From NCBI GenBank assembly GCA_026636295.1, contig CP089462.1:1364001-1428000 (forward strand): a DNA stretch of 64,000 nucleotides, in the 5' to 3' direction. The position numbers and the translations under genes were made by a program. The notes under the pieces were generated by a model, which searched no databases, was not told the origin of the DNA, and saw only the letters and a program-made list of their open reading frames with translations. The DNA is from Medakamo hakoo. Its lineage: Eukaryota; Chlorophyta; Trebouxiophyceae; Coccomyxaceae. Positions 21,274 to 31,119 of this stretch are shown in pieces (the first letter of the stretch is position 1; the number at the start of each line of letters is the position of its first letter).

Positions 21274-23166
21274 TCACCGGGCCGGCCCGCCCCCCTCCCC
21301 GCGCGCCATGGCCGTGATGGAGGCGGCCAGCCCGCCAGCGGACAGGACGGCAGCCGCGCCGACCAGGAACTTCCAAAACGCAACCTCAACCCGCGCGTAC
21401 GGCCCGCCGGCGCCGGCCGGCAGCGGCGCCAGCAGCGTCAGCGCACAGAGGGCTGGCAGGCCGTACGCGACGAGCAGGTACGTGCTCGCCGTGACCAGCG
21501 CCACGAGCGCGGAGAAAGACACCGGCGACGCGGCGAGCGCCCAGGACGAGAGCGCGACGGCCGTCGTGGTGGCAAGCCAGAGCGGGCGCGAGTGGTCTTG
21601 CGGGCGCCGCGGGCCGTGGTGGTGGTGGGCGTGCGCGCGCCCCCCTCCTCCACCGTCCTCCGCCTCCCCCGGAAGGAGCAACGCGGCCGTGCCTTCATCC
21701 TGCGAGGCGGCGGCGGCGGCGCGCGCCCGCGCAGACGACGCGCGGCTCAGGATTGTCGCCACCACGTGCGCCCAGATGACGAGCGAGACGAGGTACTGGG
21801 AGACCGCCTGGACGAAGACGGCGCCCGCCGCGACGCGCAGGGCTGGGGAATGGCCCAGGCCAAAGACGATGATCTCCCCGCCGCTCGCCGCGTCGGCGGC
21901 GCCCGACCCGCGTGAGTAATAGCCGGCGGCGCCCAGGGACGCGTACGCGCCGCCCATCAGGCCGACCGACCAGGCGGCCGCGGCCGTGAACCGGGACGGC
22001 TCACGCATCGCCACGATGATTTCCAGGTAGCCGAACTGGCCGCCAAACGCGAAGAAGATGTTGAGCAGCGCGATGGACGCGGACACGGGGTCGCACCGGG
22101 TGTTGAACGGCACGGTGTGCGCGGCCGGGTCGGGCGAGGACAGGAGGGTGAAGACGACGATCCCAATCGCGCCCAGCTGGGCGGCCGTGCCCGCTGTCAG
22201 GAACCAGGACACGTCAGCCAGGCCGCGCGCCTGCGAGAGCGCGAGGACGAGGCCCGCGACGATGGCGCCCGCCCGCGACCCGACGGGCGTGCCCCGCCCG
22301 CCCGCGGCGTGGGCCAGCGACCGCGCGCCCGCCTGGGCGAGGATGATGCAGCGCAGGCCGTCCAGCAAGCAAATGATCGCCGTGGTGACGGCCCGCCCCG
22401 CCCGCCCACGCGCGGCGGCGGCCACGTCGGCGAGCAGGACAGCGGACGGGACGGCGGCGGCCAGGCGGGAGAAAATGGACGCACTGTACGCCGTCGCGCA
22501 CGCCACGCCGGCGATGCCGGCCAAGCCGGGGACCCAGCCCAGCCGCGCCAGCGCGGCGGGCATGAGCCACAGGCCCCAGCCGAGTTGCAGCGCCAGGAGG
22601 GTGGCGAGCGTCGCCGAAAAAGACGCCGAGTGCGCCGCGACGTGCGCGCCGTGCGCACCACCACACTCGTCCACGTCCAAGTGCGAGGACGACGACGACG
22701 GGCGCGCCTCATCTCCTGGCGGTGGGGAGGGAGGGTCGGCGGCCGGGGAGGCGGCTTCGACGTCACGGGCGGGCGGGGGCGGTGGGCGGACGGCGCGTTC
22801 GTGGGCGGGCGGGGCCGCGCCCGGGCGGACGGGCAGGCCGGCCGAGGGAGAGGAGGTCGCGCCGGCCGCGGCAGCGGCGGCGGCACCACTGCCGCCACCG
22901 GGGGCGGCACTGCCAGCGCCGCCGCCGCCGCCGGGGGCGGCACTGCCAGCGCCACCGCCGCCACGGCCACCGCCACCTGTGCGTTGGATGGCGGCGTGGT
23001 GAAAAGATGAGAGTGTGACGTCAGAGAAAAAAAAAAGAGGGGCGGAGGGGAGGGGTGGCGGCTGGAGCCCGTGGGCGCCGCGCGCGGTTCCTTCTGGTCG
23101 GCATGATTTGACCTCCCGGGCGCGTGCGGGGGGCGGGACGGCGGCGTTTTTCAAAGTTTTTCGCAT
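21274..23166 (-). CDS. Amino acid transporter, AAAP/APC superfamily (N-terminus uncertain)
   Basis: The conserved part begins near 22640 (SFSATLATLLALQLGWGLWLMPAALARLG) and has about 11 hydrophobic segments typical of amino acid/auxin permease family (SLC36/38-like) transporters, including NIFFAFGGQFGYLEIIVAM, a strong AAAP helix. A cytosolic loop near residues 465-505 is Gly- and His-rich (AHAHHHHG). The 150-residue N-terminal extension is Gly/Ala/Pro-rich. The first ATG of the open frame (23166) lies inside a 32-bp palindrome, and the stretch 23000-23100 looks like promoter or intron (long T tract, TGACGTCA), so the true start may lie in an unseen upstream exon. Substrate cannot be told. 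Confidence 0.75.
   Translation of the reverse strand: MRKTLKNAAVPPPARAREVKSCRPEGTARGAHGLQPPPLPSAPLFFFSDVTLSSFHHAAIQRTGGGGRGGGGAGSAAPGGGGGAGSAAPGGGSGAAAAAAAGATSSPSAGLPVRPGAAPPAHERAVRPPPPPARDVEAASPAADPPSPPPGDEARPSSSSSHLDVDECGGAHGAHVAAHSASFSATLATLLALQLGWGLWLMPAALARLGWVPGLAGIAGVACATAYSASIFSRLAAAVPSAVLLADVAAAARGRAGRAVTTAIICLLDGLRCIILAQAGARSLAHAAGGRGTPVGSRAGAIVAGLVLALSQARGLADVSWFLTAGTAAQLGAIGIVVFTLLSSPDPAAHTVPFNTRCDPVSASIALLNIFFAFGGQFGYLEIIVAMREPSRFTAAAAWSVGLMGGAYASLGAAGYYSRGSGAADAASGGEIIVFGLGHSPALRVAAGAVFVQAVSQYLVSLVIWAHVVATILSRASSARARAAAAASQDEGTAALLLPGEAEDGGGGGRAHAHHHHGPRRPQDHSRPLWLATTTAVALSSWALAASPVSFSALVALVTASTYLLVAYGLPALCALTLLAPLPAGAGGPYARVEVAFWKFLVGAAAVLSAGGLAASITAMARGEGGGPAR
23016..23023. 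promoter_or_regulatory. TGACGTCA bZIP/CRE-type palindrome
   Basis: Perfect 8-bp TGACGTCA next to a long T tract on the transporter strand. It is the consensus of bZIP factors in plants and algae. Its position inside the nominal N-terminal reading frame of the transporter argues that this stretch may be regulatory DNA. Confidence 0.35.
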
Positions 23167-23189
23167 GCTGAACGTTCAGCATGCGAAAA
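23158..23189. repeat. Perfect 32-bp palindrome
   Basis: The 16-base arm TTTTCGCATGCTGAAC is followed directly by its exact reverse complement with no loop. It sits at the 5' edge of the amino acid transporter gene. Far longer than expected by chance. Confidence 0.95.
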
Positions 23190-23685
23190 CCTGATGAGCT
23201 ACGCTGGCGCATTGTCGGAGGGCCGCAAGCGCCAGCGGCGACGCCGCGACTTGTGGGTGCGGTTGCAAGGTGTCGGCAAATGTGGGGCTGCGCTAGCCGA
23301 CACAAAACGCACCGCTGGCCCCACGTCCGCCGCGACCACGGCGGTTATTGTTGCGTGGCATCTTCTACCTGGGCAGGCAGGTCTATCGTGTGCCTGGTAT
23401 GGGAGAACAAAGTCCGGATCCCGACCGAGGCGCGGTCGTCGTAAAGACAAGTGTGCCCTGGTCTGAACAGTGGGGTGTGGTCGAGGCCCCCGCGACCTCG
23501 ACCTCTGTCCTTGCCTCGCCTTGCGTTTGTTTGCGCCCGGGCCGCGCCCGTCCCAAGCACCGCCGCCACCACTGTCCGCACACAAACAAGACAACACAGC
23601 GAAACGCAAAAAAAACAAATCTACAGATGACACGAAACAGCTGCTCCTCCCACCCCCTACCCCGCCCTGTCTCGCCCCATCGAAA
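23190..23685. other. Intergenic region upstream of the transporter
   Basis: About 496 bp between the palindrome and the SRP9 stop, both genes on the minus strand. It is less G+C-rich than neighbouring coding sequence. No gene or RNA is recognised. Confidence 0.45.
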
Positions 23686-24391
23686 TCAGCCACCACCCCG
23701 CCGGTGCTTCGCGCTGCCGCCGCGCCCACGGCCGCCAGCTGCTGCGGGCGCCGCAGCAGGCGCCGTCTTGGCCGCTTCCGCCATCGTGACGTCGCCTGTG
23801 TTTGAGAGGGGTTGTTGGACCGTGAGTGTCGTCTGAGCGCCCTTGCGTCCCCATCCATCCATCCCTCCGTCCCTCCATCCCATCCCACCTCCTCTCACCT
23901 GCCGCCGGCATAGCACCCGTCGCCGCCGCCGCCAGGCACCGTGTGGCTAAGCGCTCCACGCGTTTCACGTCGGCCAGCTGGTCCGTCGCGTACTGGAGGC
24001 TCTGTTGATGTGTGTGTGTGTGTGGACATGGATGGGATGGAAAGGGGCTGTGGGTTCGAGGCAGGAGACCGATCGACGCACGCACGCAAAACAGACGCCG
24101 CACGGGAGGCTTGCACCACTTCATCCTCCAAAAAACTTGGTTGTCCGGGAGGCCGCAATCCGTGGCTATCCAGCGATGCATACAGACGGACGCTTTCAGC
24201 GTCCGCGAGCGCGCCGCGCCCCTTTTCCTCGACCACGCCCATTCACAACGCACCGTCTTGTCGTCCGTAACCCGCACGCCCAACCGGCCGCGGGCGTGGT
24301 CGTACTTGAGCACGACGCGCGCGGTTGTTGGGGAGGAGTCGACGAGCTTGGCGGCCCGGGCGGCGAAGGTCTCGAAGTCCGCGATCTTCAT
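23686..24391 (-). CDS. SRP9: Signal recognition particle 9 kDa subunit
   Basis: Forms the Alu domain of SRP with SRP14 and slows elongation during ER targeting. Exons 24391-24254, 24001-23899 and 23795-23686 give 116 aa. The core reads FETFAARAAKLVDSSPTTAR, VVLKYDHARGRLGVRVTDDK and, after intron 1, YATDQLADVKRVERLATRCL, matching the alpha-beta-beta-beta-alpha SRP9 fold. Exon 3 adds an Ala-rich stretch and a basic RGRGG...KHRRGGG tail beyond the usual 86 residues, which could contact RNA; that is inference. It is divergent from the DUF212 gene with 103 bp between starts. Confidence 0.9.
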
Positions 24392-24494
24392 TGTTTTTTT
24401 TTTTTTGCGTTGCTGCCTCCTCTCCCCAGGCGAACAGCGGAGTGGCGCAGGGGCAGAGGCGCGTTTTTTTTTCTGCGCGCAACAACGGCGAGAG

Positions 24495-25189
24495 ATGGCC
24501 GTCCTCGGCCTCCTGGACAACGGGTGCGTGTCCTTCACCACGCACACGCCACAGCGAGCCTGACAAGCCACCTCCTGCCCGGCTGGCGGATGGAGCGTGG
24601 CGGCGGCTTGGCTGCCCGGCCGGGCCGGAAGCAAAATGCGGGCGCGAAGCGCGACGACGCGCTCTCTGTCTTCTCAACCTTCCACCCTCCCCGTCCATTC
24701 ACTCATCCAAAACACAGCCCGTTCATCGCGGCCTTCACCGCCCTCGTCATCGCCCAGGTCGCCAAAGTCCTCGTCCACCACGCCCTGACAGCCGAATGGC
24801 GGCCCGACCTGTGTTGGTCGTCCGGCGGGATGCCGTCCTCGCACACAGCCGCGGCGACGGCGCTCGCTGCGGCCATTGGCATGACGGCCGGGCTGTCGTC
24901 GGAAGCCTTTGCCATCGCGGCCGTGTTGGCGGGCGTCGTCTGCTATGACGCGTCTGGTGTCCGGCTGCACGCAGGGCGGACGGCCTCCGTCTTGAACCTC
25001 ATGCTGACGGATTTGCCGACCGACCACCCCGCGGCCGCCGCCGTCGGCCCCGCCGGCCGCTTGCGGGAGGCTTTGGGCCACACGCCCGTCCAGGTCGCAG
25101 CGGGTGCCGGGTTGGGCGCGGGCTTAGGTGGCGTCATCGGACTGGTCTACGCGGCCATGGCCGCGCGCAAAGCCGCGACTGGCGGGTGA
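24495..25189 (+). CDS. DUF212 / divergent PAP2-related membrane protein
   Basis: Exons 24495-24523 and 24718-25189 give 166 aa. The family is annotated in plants as acid phosphatase/vanadium-dependent haloperoxidase-related. Visible signatures: FIAAFTALVIAQVAKVLVHH membrane helix; SSGGMPSSHTAAATALAAAI; VCYDASGVRLHAGRTASVLN; and a final helix AGLGAGLGGVIGLVYAAMAA. PSSH and the later His resemble parts of the PAP2 phosphatase site, but true enzyme activity is unproven in this family. The first exon codes only nine full residues. It shares a 103-bp divergent promoter with SRP9. Confidence 0.88.
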
Positions 25190-25291
25190 AAAGGGAGGGA
25201 GAGAGAGAGAGAGGGCGGAGGAGAGGGTTTAGTGGCAACGGCTGTAGAGAACGAAACACACATGATTCTTCTAACACGACGACGACTCTCT

Positions 25292-28200
25292 CTACCCCTC
25301 CATCAGCGCCGCCGCGGCAGCCGCGCCCGCCAGTTCGGCGTCCAGCGCACTCACCGCCGCCGCTGTCACTTTCTTGTCCTGGCCGCCCGCCGCGCCCGCC
25401 GAGTGGAGCAGGCACGCCGCGGCCGGGCGTGGGATGGGCGGAGGTCGAGCCCCGCTCGCACCTCCCGTCAGGTCGACCCCAGCCGCAGCCCGCGCCCAGC
25501 TCCGCAGGTCGGGTCCGGGCGGCAAGTACCAGGCCTTCACGTACGCGTGCAGTGGGGCCAAGAGGGACGAGACGGCGGCGGCGGTGGCGCCGGCTCCTCC
25601 TCCGCCGCCCTCCTCAGGCGGGCCGCCCGCCCGGGCCAGACCGCCCGCCAGCTCGTGCGCGTCGAAGCTCATGGCCGACCGGCCCATGGCCGTGCACGGG
25701 CTGTCCGCAGGCCTTTCCTGCCCGGCGGCGCTGGTGGTGGGACTGCCGACGCTGGCGGCGGCGAGGCCGTCAAAGGCGGCTGCCGCCAGCGCCGCGCGCC
25801 CCGCCCGCCACACGCCCCGCGCGTCGGCGGGTGAGACGCCCGGCGGCGGCGGGCACAGGCGGGCGCCCAGGGCCGCGGCGGCCGCGCCTGCCACCGCCAC
25901 CCAGGGGTGCGCTCCCGCGGGCGGGTCAGCCAGGTCGTACCGCGTGGCCGCGACGGCGGCCCGCACCGCGCCCAACGGCAGGTTGAGCCGGGCGGCCGCA
26001 GCCAGCGCGAGCGGGCGCAGGTCGGCCGTGGCCGCCGCCACCACCGCCGCCGCCTCACCGGGCGAGGGCCCGCGCCCGCCTGGCGCGCGCGCGGCCACGG
26101 CCGCCGGGCTGGCCGCGTCGCCTTCCAGGCCCGCAAAACAAGCGCCCAGTGCGGCCAGGCCGCTCAGACCCGCACACCGCTCCGCCAGCGCGTGCAGGTT
26201 GCCCGGGTGCGACTTGGGCGTGGGCGCACCGGGCGCGTGGTTGAACGCGGCCGCGGCCGCGCCGCAGGCCCCGCCCGCGTCCACGCCGCCCGCGCCTGGA
26301 GGCGGGCGCGGCGGAGCTCGACCAAGGCCGTGGACGGTGCGCAGGCCCGGGAGGGAGGCGGTCACAGCGCGGGAGAGGGCGGACGCGAGGTGGGCGGACG
26401 GCGGCGGGCCGGCGGCGCTGCTGCCCGTCCCCGCCGCCGCGATCGCAGCCGCTGACGCCGGGTCGGCCAGGTCGCCTGACCAGGGGGGCGGGCGTCCGGC
26501 GGCGCTGGCCCCGTTCACCCCGACCAGGTCGGAGAGGGGAGTGCCCCCAAAGGCGGCGGCCGTGTGCACCAGCACGGTCTCTAAAAGCTCAAAGGCGGCC
26601 GCCCGGGCGGCTGGCGCCAGCCAGGCCGGGTGGCGGGCGGCCGCGGACGTGTAGGACGCCGCGGCAGCCGCCGCGGCCGCGGACGCAGCCGTCCATCCGT
26701 GGGCCTGAGGCTCCAGCGGCGGCGGCGGCGGCGCGTCGCCCCGCCCCCCCTTCCACGGGTTGCCCGCCACGACGGCGTCGGACCAGGTCGGGAAGGCGGG
26801 GTGCGCGCCGCCTCCGCCACCCGCCCAGGCGAGGCGAGGCACCCGGGCGTCCGCCACCACCGCCCAGCTCTCAGCGTTGAGCGCGGCTTGGAGGTCGGCC
26901 AGGTGCGCCGCGTGCGCTGCGTCCAGCGCCGCGACAGCCGCGGCCGCCGCCGCGGGGCGGAGCGCGTCCCCACCGGCTGGCGGCGCAAAGGCGTCACCGG
27001 CGCTCGCAAAGGCTGCCGCCGCGTCCGCGCCCGCAGGAAAGGCGGTCGCGCACGACGCGCCCGGGCAGCGCAGCAGGGCGACCGCGGCGGCCGCGGCGCC
27101 GGCCCACGCTCGTCCTGCAGAGGCGGACAGAGCAGACCGGGCGGTGGCGAGCGTCTCAGCTGTCAGGCCGTGGGACGCCTCCCCGGCCGCGGCGGCGGCA
27201 TCCAACCACGCCGCCGCGGACGCGTGCGCCGCGAGGGCGTCCCACCCGCACAGGCACGCGTCCGCGAAGGCGGGCGCCCATGCCTGGGGCGGGACCAGGG
27301 CGGCCGCCGCGGCGACGGTCGTCGCAGCGCGGGCGGCGGCGACCGCGTCGCCGTCGTCGGGCCCACCGGACCGGGCGCGGGTGAGGGCGGCGCCGCGGAC
27401 GACGGACAGCATGGCGGAGGACGGGCCGGACGCAAAGGCGGACGCGAGGTCGGCCCGCAAATCCGCGGCCGGCCCGCCGGCCTGGTACGCGCGCAGGGCC
27501 GCACCAAAGCGGTCGCCGCCACCAAACGCGGCGGCGGAGCCCGCCAAAGCAGCCCGTGCCGACGCAAGGGCCGCCGCTTCTCCAGCTGCCACTCGGCTCA
27601 AGACGGCGGCGGCCGCGGCGCTGTTGGTGAGCGGCGCGAGCGCAGCGCGCGCGGCAGCCGCGGCGCTGAAGGCGGCCGCACCGCAGTCGGCCAGCGCGCC
27701 ACTCCCACCATCCCCAGCAAACGCACCATCGCCTTCCACAGCTGCTAACGCAGCGCGGACGCCCGTGCGCAGGCGGCCCAGCTCGGCGGCCGCGGCGGCT
27801 AAGCGGGCACGGCGCGCGCCTGCGCGGGCCAGAGCGGCCGCGCTGTCAACGGGCGCCCGCACCGCCGCCAGGCGGACGCGGGCTTGGAGCACGGCGTCGA
27901 CGGTAGACGACACGTCAGCGTACACGTCTCCAACCCAGGCCAGGCCGCGTTCCAGGCCGGGCCCAGCTTTTTGGAGGGCGGCGGCTAGAGCGCCGTCGAC
28001 GGCCGCGAGGTCGGCCGCGGCCGTTTCGGCTGCGGCGTCGGTGTCGGTGGCCGTGGCGGTCGGTGGGAGAGGGGAGAGGAACTCTGTCACAGCGTCGAAA
28101 TCCACGTCGAACAGGCGGGGATCTAAGGCTTGCAGGGCGGCGGCGTGGGCGCCGGCCCGGGCTGTGTTGTTGTTGTTGGCGTGTGAGTCGCAAAAATGTG

Positions 28201-28334
28201 AGCGGCCCCCGGAGAATGGAGAGCAGGTTGAGAGAGAGGGGCTGCGCGAGAGACAGGCAAACGCATGCACCGGCACGCCGGCTCGACTCACCCCGCTTGG
28301 CCGCCGCCAGTTCCGTGGAGTGCGCGCTCTGCAT
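25292..28334 (-). CDS. VPS50: VPS50/syndetin-like tethering complex subunit
   Basis: Likely the EARP/GARP-II subunit that tethers vesicles for endosomal recycling. Exons 28334-28292 and 28161-25292 give 970 aa. Near the N-terminus [22 protein letters not shown] matches the family start, followed by a long helical region. Near the C-terminus the pattern [16 protein letters not shown] then [20 protein letters not shown] matches the DUF2451 end of syndetin (drives KAYYL and a Trp). The middle is strongly Ala-expanded, as are many proteins here, which weakens the call; VPS54 is the main alternative. The short first exon codes [14 protein letters not shown]. Divergent from RFC2, 151 bp apart. Confidence 0.65.
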
Positions 28335-28408
28335 GTCTCAGAAGCCGACGCCAAACCCTGAATCTCCGCCGCGCTCCCCCTGTGCGTGTGGAGCGCGGCG
28401 GAGAGAAA

Positions 28409-28431
28409 TGATGGAGTGGGCCACTCCATCA
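28409..28431. repeat. Near-perfect palindrome in the VPS50/RFC2 promoter
   Basis: Two 11-bp arms (TGATGGAGTGG and its complement) around a single G, midway between the two divergent start codons. It could be a symmetric factor-binding site. Confidence 0.75.
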
Positions 28432-28485
28432 GTGCGTCGCGTCGAGACATCGTCTTTCGCTCACACGTCAAAAAAACAAAAAAGA

Positions 28486-29892
28486 ATGACGGGCGCCGCC
28501 ATGGACGTTGACGCCGGCGCCGGCGCCGGCCCGGCCACGACCACGACCACGACCGCCGTCGCGGCCGGCTACGAGCTGCCGTGGGTGAGTTTTAGCGGCG
28601 GGTGGCCTTCTTTTAGCGCGGCGCCGGTCGTGTGCGCAGCGCGCTTTCGTTTGCGGACGAGGTGGCCGGGTTCCTCCCTCGCTTCCACTCTGCGCCGCAC
28701 CCAGGGGCGGCGATGGATGCGTGAGGCACGCTGGGAGCAAGCAGACAGCGGTTCGCCTGCGCATCCGCCCCGGTCTGCGCTGTCCCCCCCCGCGCGCGCG
28801 CGGACGCACCATTCGTTTTTGTCTCGACCCGCCCGTACCTCCCCTCTCCCATCATCATCAACCCGCCCACAACAGGTCGAAAAGTACCGCCCGCACACGC
28901 TCGCCGACGTCGTCGGCAATGCCGACGCCGTCGACCGGCTGCGCGTCATCGAAGCCGAGGGCGGCATGCCCAACCTCATCCTGGCCGGCCCGCCGGGGAC
29001 GGGGAAGACGACGGCCGTGCTGTGCCTGGCGCGCGCCCTGCTCGGCCCCGCGGCCAAGGACGCCGTCCTGGAGCTCAACGCGTCCGACGACCGGGGCATC
29101 GACGTCGTCCGCAACAAGATCAAGATGTTTGCCCAGCGCCGCGTCACGCTGCCGCCGGGACGGCACAAGGTCGTCATCCTGGACGAAGCGGACGCGATGA
29201 CGGCGGGCGCGCAGCAGGCGCTGCGCCGCACGATGGAGCTGCACAGCGGCACGACGCGCTTCGCCCTGGCCTGCAACACGTCGGCCAAGGTCATCGAGCC
29301 CATCCAGTCCCGGTGCGCGGTCCTGCGGTTTGGGCGGCTGTCCGACGCCGAGGTGCTGGCCCGCCTGCAGACCGTCGCGGCCGCGGAGCGGGTCGCGACG
29401 ACGCCCGACGGCCTGGAGGCGCTCATCTTCTCCGCCGACGGCGACATGCGCCAGGCCCTGAACAACCTGCAGTCGACGGCGGCCGGCTTCGGCCTGGTCG
29501 ACCGGGAGGCCGTCCTGAAGGTGTGCGACCAGCCGCACCCGCTGGTCCTGGCCGCGGCGTTGAAGGCGTGCACGGGCGGCGACCTGGACGAAGCGGCCCG
29601 CCTGGTCGGCGGGCTGTGGGACGCGGGCTACGCCGCCTCGGACATCGTCGGCACGTTCTTCCGGGTCGTCCGCAACGCCAAGCCCGACCTGCTGCCGGAG
29701 TGGGTCCAGCTGGAGTTCATCCGGGCCGTGGGCGGGGCGCACGCCCGGGCGGTGGAGGGCGTCGGGTCGCGGCTGCAGGTGATGGCTATGCTCGCGCGCA
29801 TGTGCGCGCTCGCGGGCGAGGCCATCGACAAGAAGCTGTTGAAGCCGCCCGTCGGTGGCGGGGACGGGGGTGCGCCGGTGGCGGTGGCTTGA
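28486..29892 (+). CDS. RFC2: Replication factor C subunit 2 (40 kDa; yeast Rfc4)
   Basis: AAA+ clamp-loader subunit that loads PCNA for DNA polymerases delta and epsilon. Exons 28486-28584 and 28876-29892 give 371 aa. YELPW, then [15 protein letters not shown] across the junction; Walker [41 protein letters not shown]; Walker [11 protein letters not shown]; sensor 1 [20 protein letters not shown] with the SRC arginine finger; [13 protein letters not shown]-terminal collar. The [14 protein letters not shown] and [12 protein letters not shown] strings fit human RFC2 best. POLD1, its functional partner, lies 23 kb away in this window. Confidence 0.96.
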   Translation: MTGAAMDVDAGAGAGPATTTTTTAVAAGYELPWVSFSGGWPSFSAAPVVCAARFRLRTRWPGSSLASTLRRTQGRRWMREARWEQADSGSPAHPPRSALSPPARARTHHSFLSRPARTSPLPSSSTRPQQVEKYRPHTLADVVGNADAVDRLRVIEAEGGMPNLILAGPPGTGKTTAVLCLARALLGPAAKDAVLELNASDDRGIDVVRNKIKMFAQRRVTLPPGRHKVVILDEADAMTAGAQQALRRTMELHSGTTRFALACNTSAKVIEPIQSRCAVLRFGRLSDAEVLARLQTVAAAERVATTPDGLEALIFSADGDMRQALNNLQSTAAGFGLVDREAVLKVCDQPHPLVLAAALKACTGGDLDEAARLVGGLWDAGYAASDIVGTFFRVVRNAKPDLLPEWVQLEFIRAVGGAHARAVEGVGSRLQVMAMLARMCALAGEAIDKKLLKPPVGGGDGGAPVAVA

Positions 29893-29895
29893 GAG

Positions 29896-29937
<42 letters not shown>
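29891..29937 (+). repeat. (GA)n microsatellite
   Basis: Nearly pure GA dinucleotides starting at the RFC2 stop codon, in its 3' UTR, with one C interruption. Confidence 0.9.
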
Positions 29938-29939
<2 letters not shown>

Positions 29940-30099
29940 TGCGAGATGGCGGGCGGATTGCCGCCCCGGCAAAGGGAGAGGGGAGACGGGTCTCGACGGG
30001 TGGGAGCGAGCGGCGGGCGGGTCGGGGGCCTCTCGCGCTGGAAAAAAAAAACGAGTTCAGTCCATTCTACACGCCTCCCACACTCCTCCCCTCCCTCCC

Positions 30100-30945
30100 T
30101 CATCGCGCGTAGCGGGACACGGCCTGGTACGCCGCCACCAGCCGCCGGAACGCGTCCGCGGCCCGCGGGTCGCCGCACTTGTCCGGGTGGAGGGCGACGG
30201 CCAGGGCCCGGTAGCGCGCGCGGACCGCGGCCGCGCCGTCGGACGGCGCGACGCCCAGCACGGCCGCGTCGTCGGGGGCGGCGAGGACGCGCGCCACCTC
30301 GGCCGCGTCGTCGGCCGCGGACCTAGCGGGCGCCGCGGCGCCGGCCCCCCCGCCGACCTCCGCCGCCACTTCCCGCAGCGCGGCGGCAAACCCGGCGTCC
30401 AACGCGGCCTTCCTCCTCGCCGCCTCGGCCGCGCGCGCGGCCGCCGCCCGGCCCGCCGCCGCGTCCGCGGTCGCCGCCGCGGCTTTGGCGGCGGCGACAC
30501 GGGCGGCTTTTGCCTCGATTTCCGCGCGCAAGCGGGCCAATTCTGCGGCGGCCGCGGCCTTTTTCTCGGCTGCTGCTGCTGCTGCTGCTGCTGCACTGTC
30601 GGCGTCGTCGGTGGCGGGCCGGGCACGAGGCGCGCCGCGAGCGGCGCCGTCGTCGGCCGGCGTCCGCGTGGGTTCCTCTGGCTTTGGCGGCTGCTCGCTC
30701 TCACCCTCCTCGCCCCGCACCCAGACCAGCTTGCGCTTGGGCGGCGGTGGCGCGGGCGGGGCGGTGCCGCGGCCGCGGCCGATGCCGCCGCCGCGCCCGC
30801 CGCGGCCACGCCCACGCCACGGCGGCGGGCCGCCGCCTCGCCCTCGGCCCGCGGGTGGCGCGTCGGACGGAGCGCTGGTGGAGGCCTGCTGCTGCTGGGC
30901 GTCGCCGCCCGCACCGGCGGCGTCGCGCACCCAGACTTTGGCCAT
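30100..30945 (-). CDS. J-domain protein with RGG-like N-terminus
   Basis: Single exon, 281 aa. The C-terminal about 60 residues form a J-domain (VLGVAPSDGAAAVRARYRAL, HPDK at 253-256, AFRRLVAAYQAVS), the Hsp70 ATPase-stimulating module. It is preceded by an Ala/Lys/Glu helix. The N-terminal third is Arg-Gly-rich (GRGRGGRGGGIGRGRG), typical of RNA-binding RGG segments, flanked by two short copies of a WVR motif (AKVWVR at the start and KLVWVR near residue 72). This layout, disordered N-terminus and terminal J-domain, resembles auxilin- or RNA-associated J-proteins; no specific ortholog is claimed. It is divergent from the CBM20 gene, 174 bp apart. Confidence 0.75.
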   Translation of the reverse strand: MAKVWVRDAAGAGGDAQQQQASTSAPSDAPPAGRGRGGGPPPWRGRGRGGRGGGIGRGRGTAPPAPPPPKRKLVWVRGEEGESEQPPKPEEPTRTPADDGAARGAPRARPATDDADSAAAAAAAAAEKKAAAAAELARLRAEIEAKAARVAAAKAAAATADAAAGRAAAARAAEAARRKAALDAGFAAALREVAAEVGGGAGAAAPARSAADDAAEVARVLAAPDDAAVLGVAPSDGAAAVRARYRALAVALHPDKCGDPRAADAFRRLVAAYQAVSRYAR

Positions 30946-31119
30946 GCTTTTTTTTTGCTGTTCAACAGGCGTCTGTTTTTGCTTGCCAAGCGAGATTTTT
31001 TCTGCGGTCGCTCCTCACAAACTCGTTTCCCGCCCGCCTCTCGCCGTCAGCCCGGCGCCTTCCATCCCACACCCAACCCCGCCCTCGCAGTAGCACGAAC
31101 CTCACGCCGACCCGTTCGG

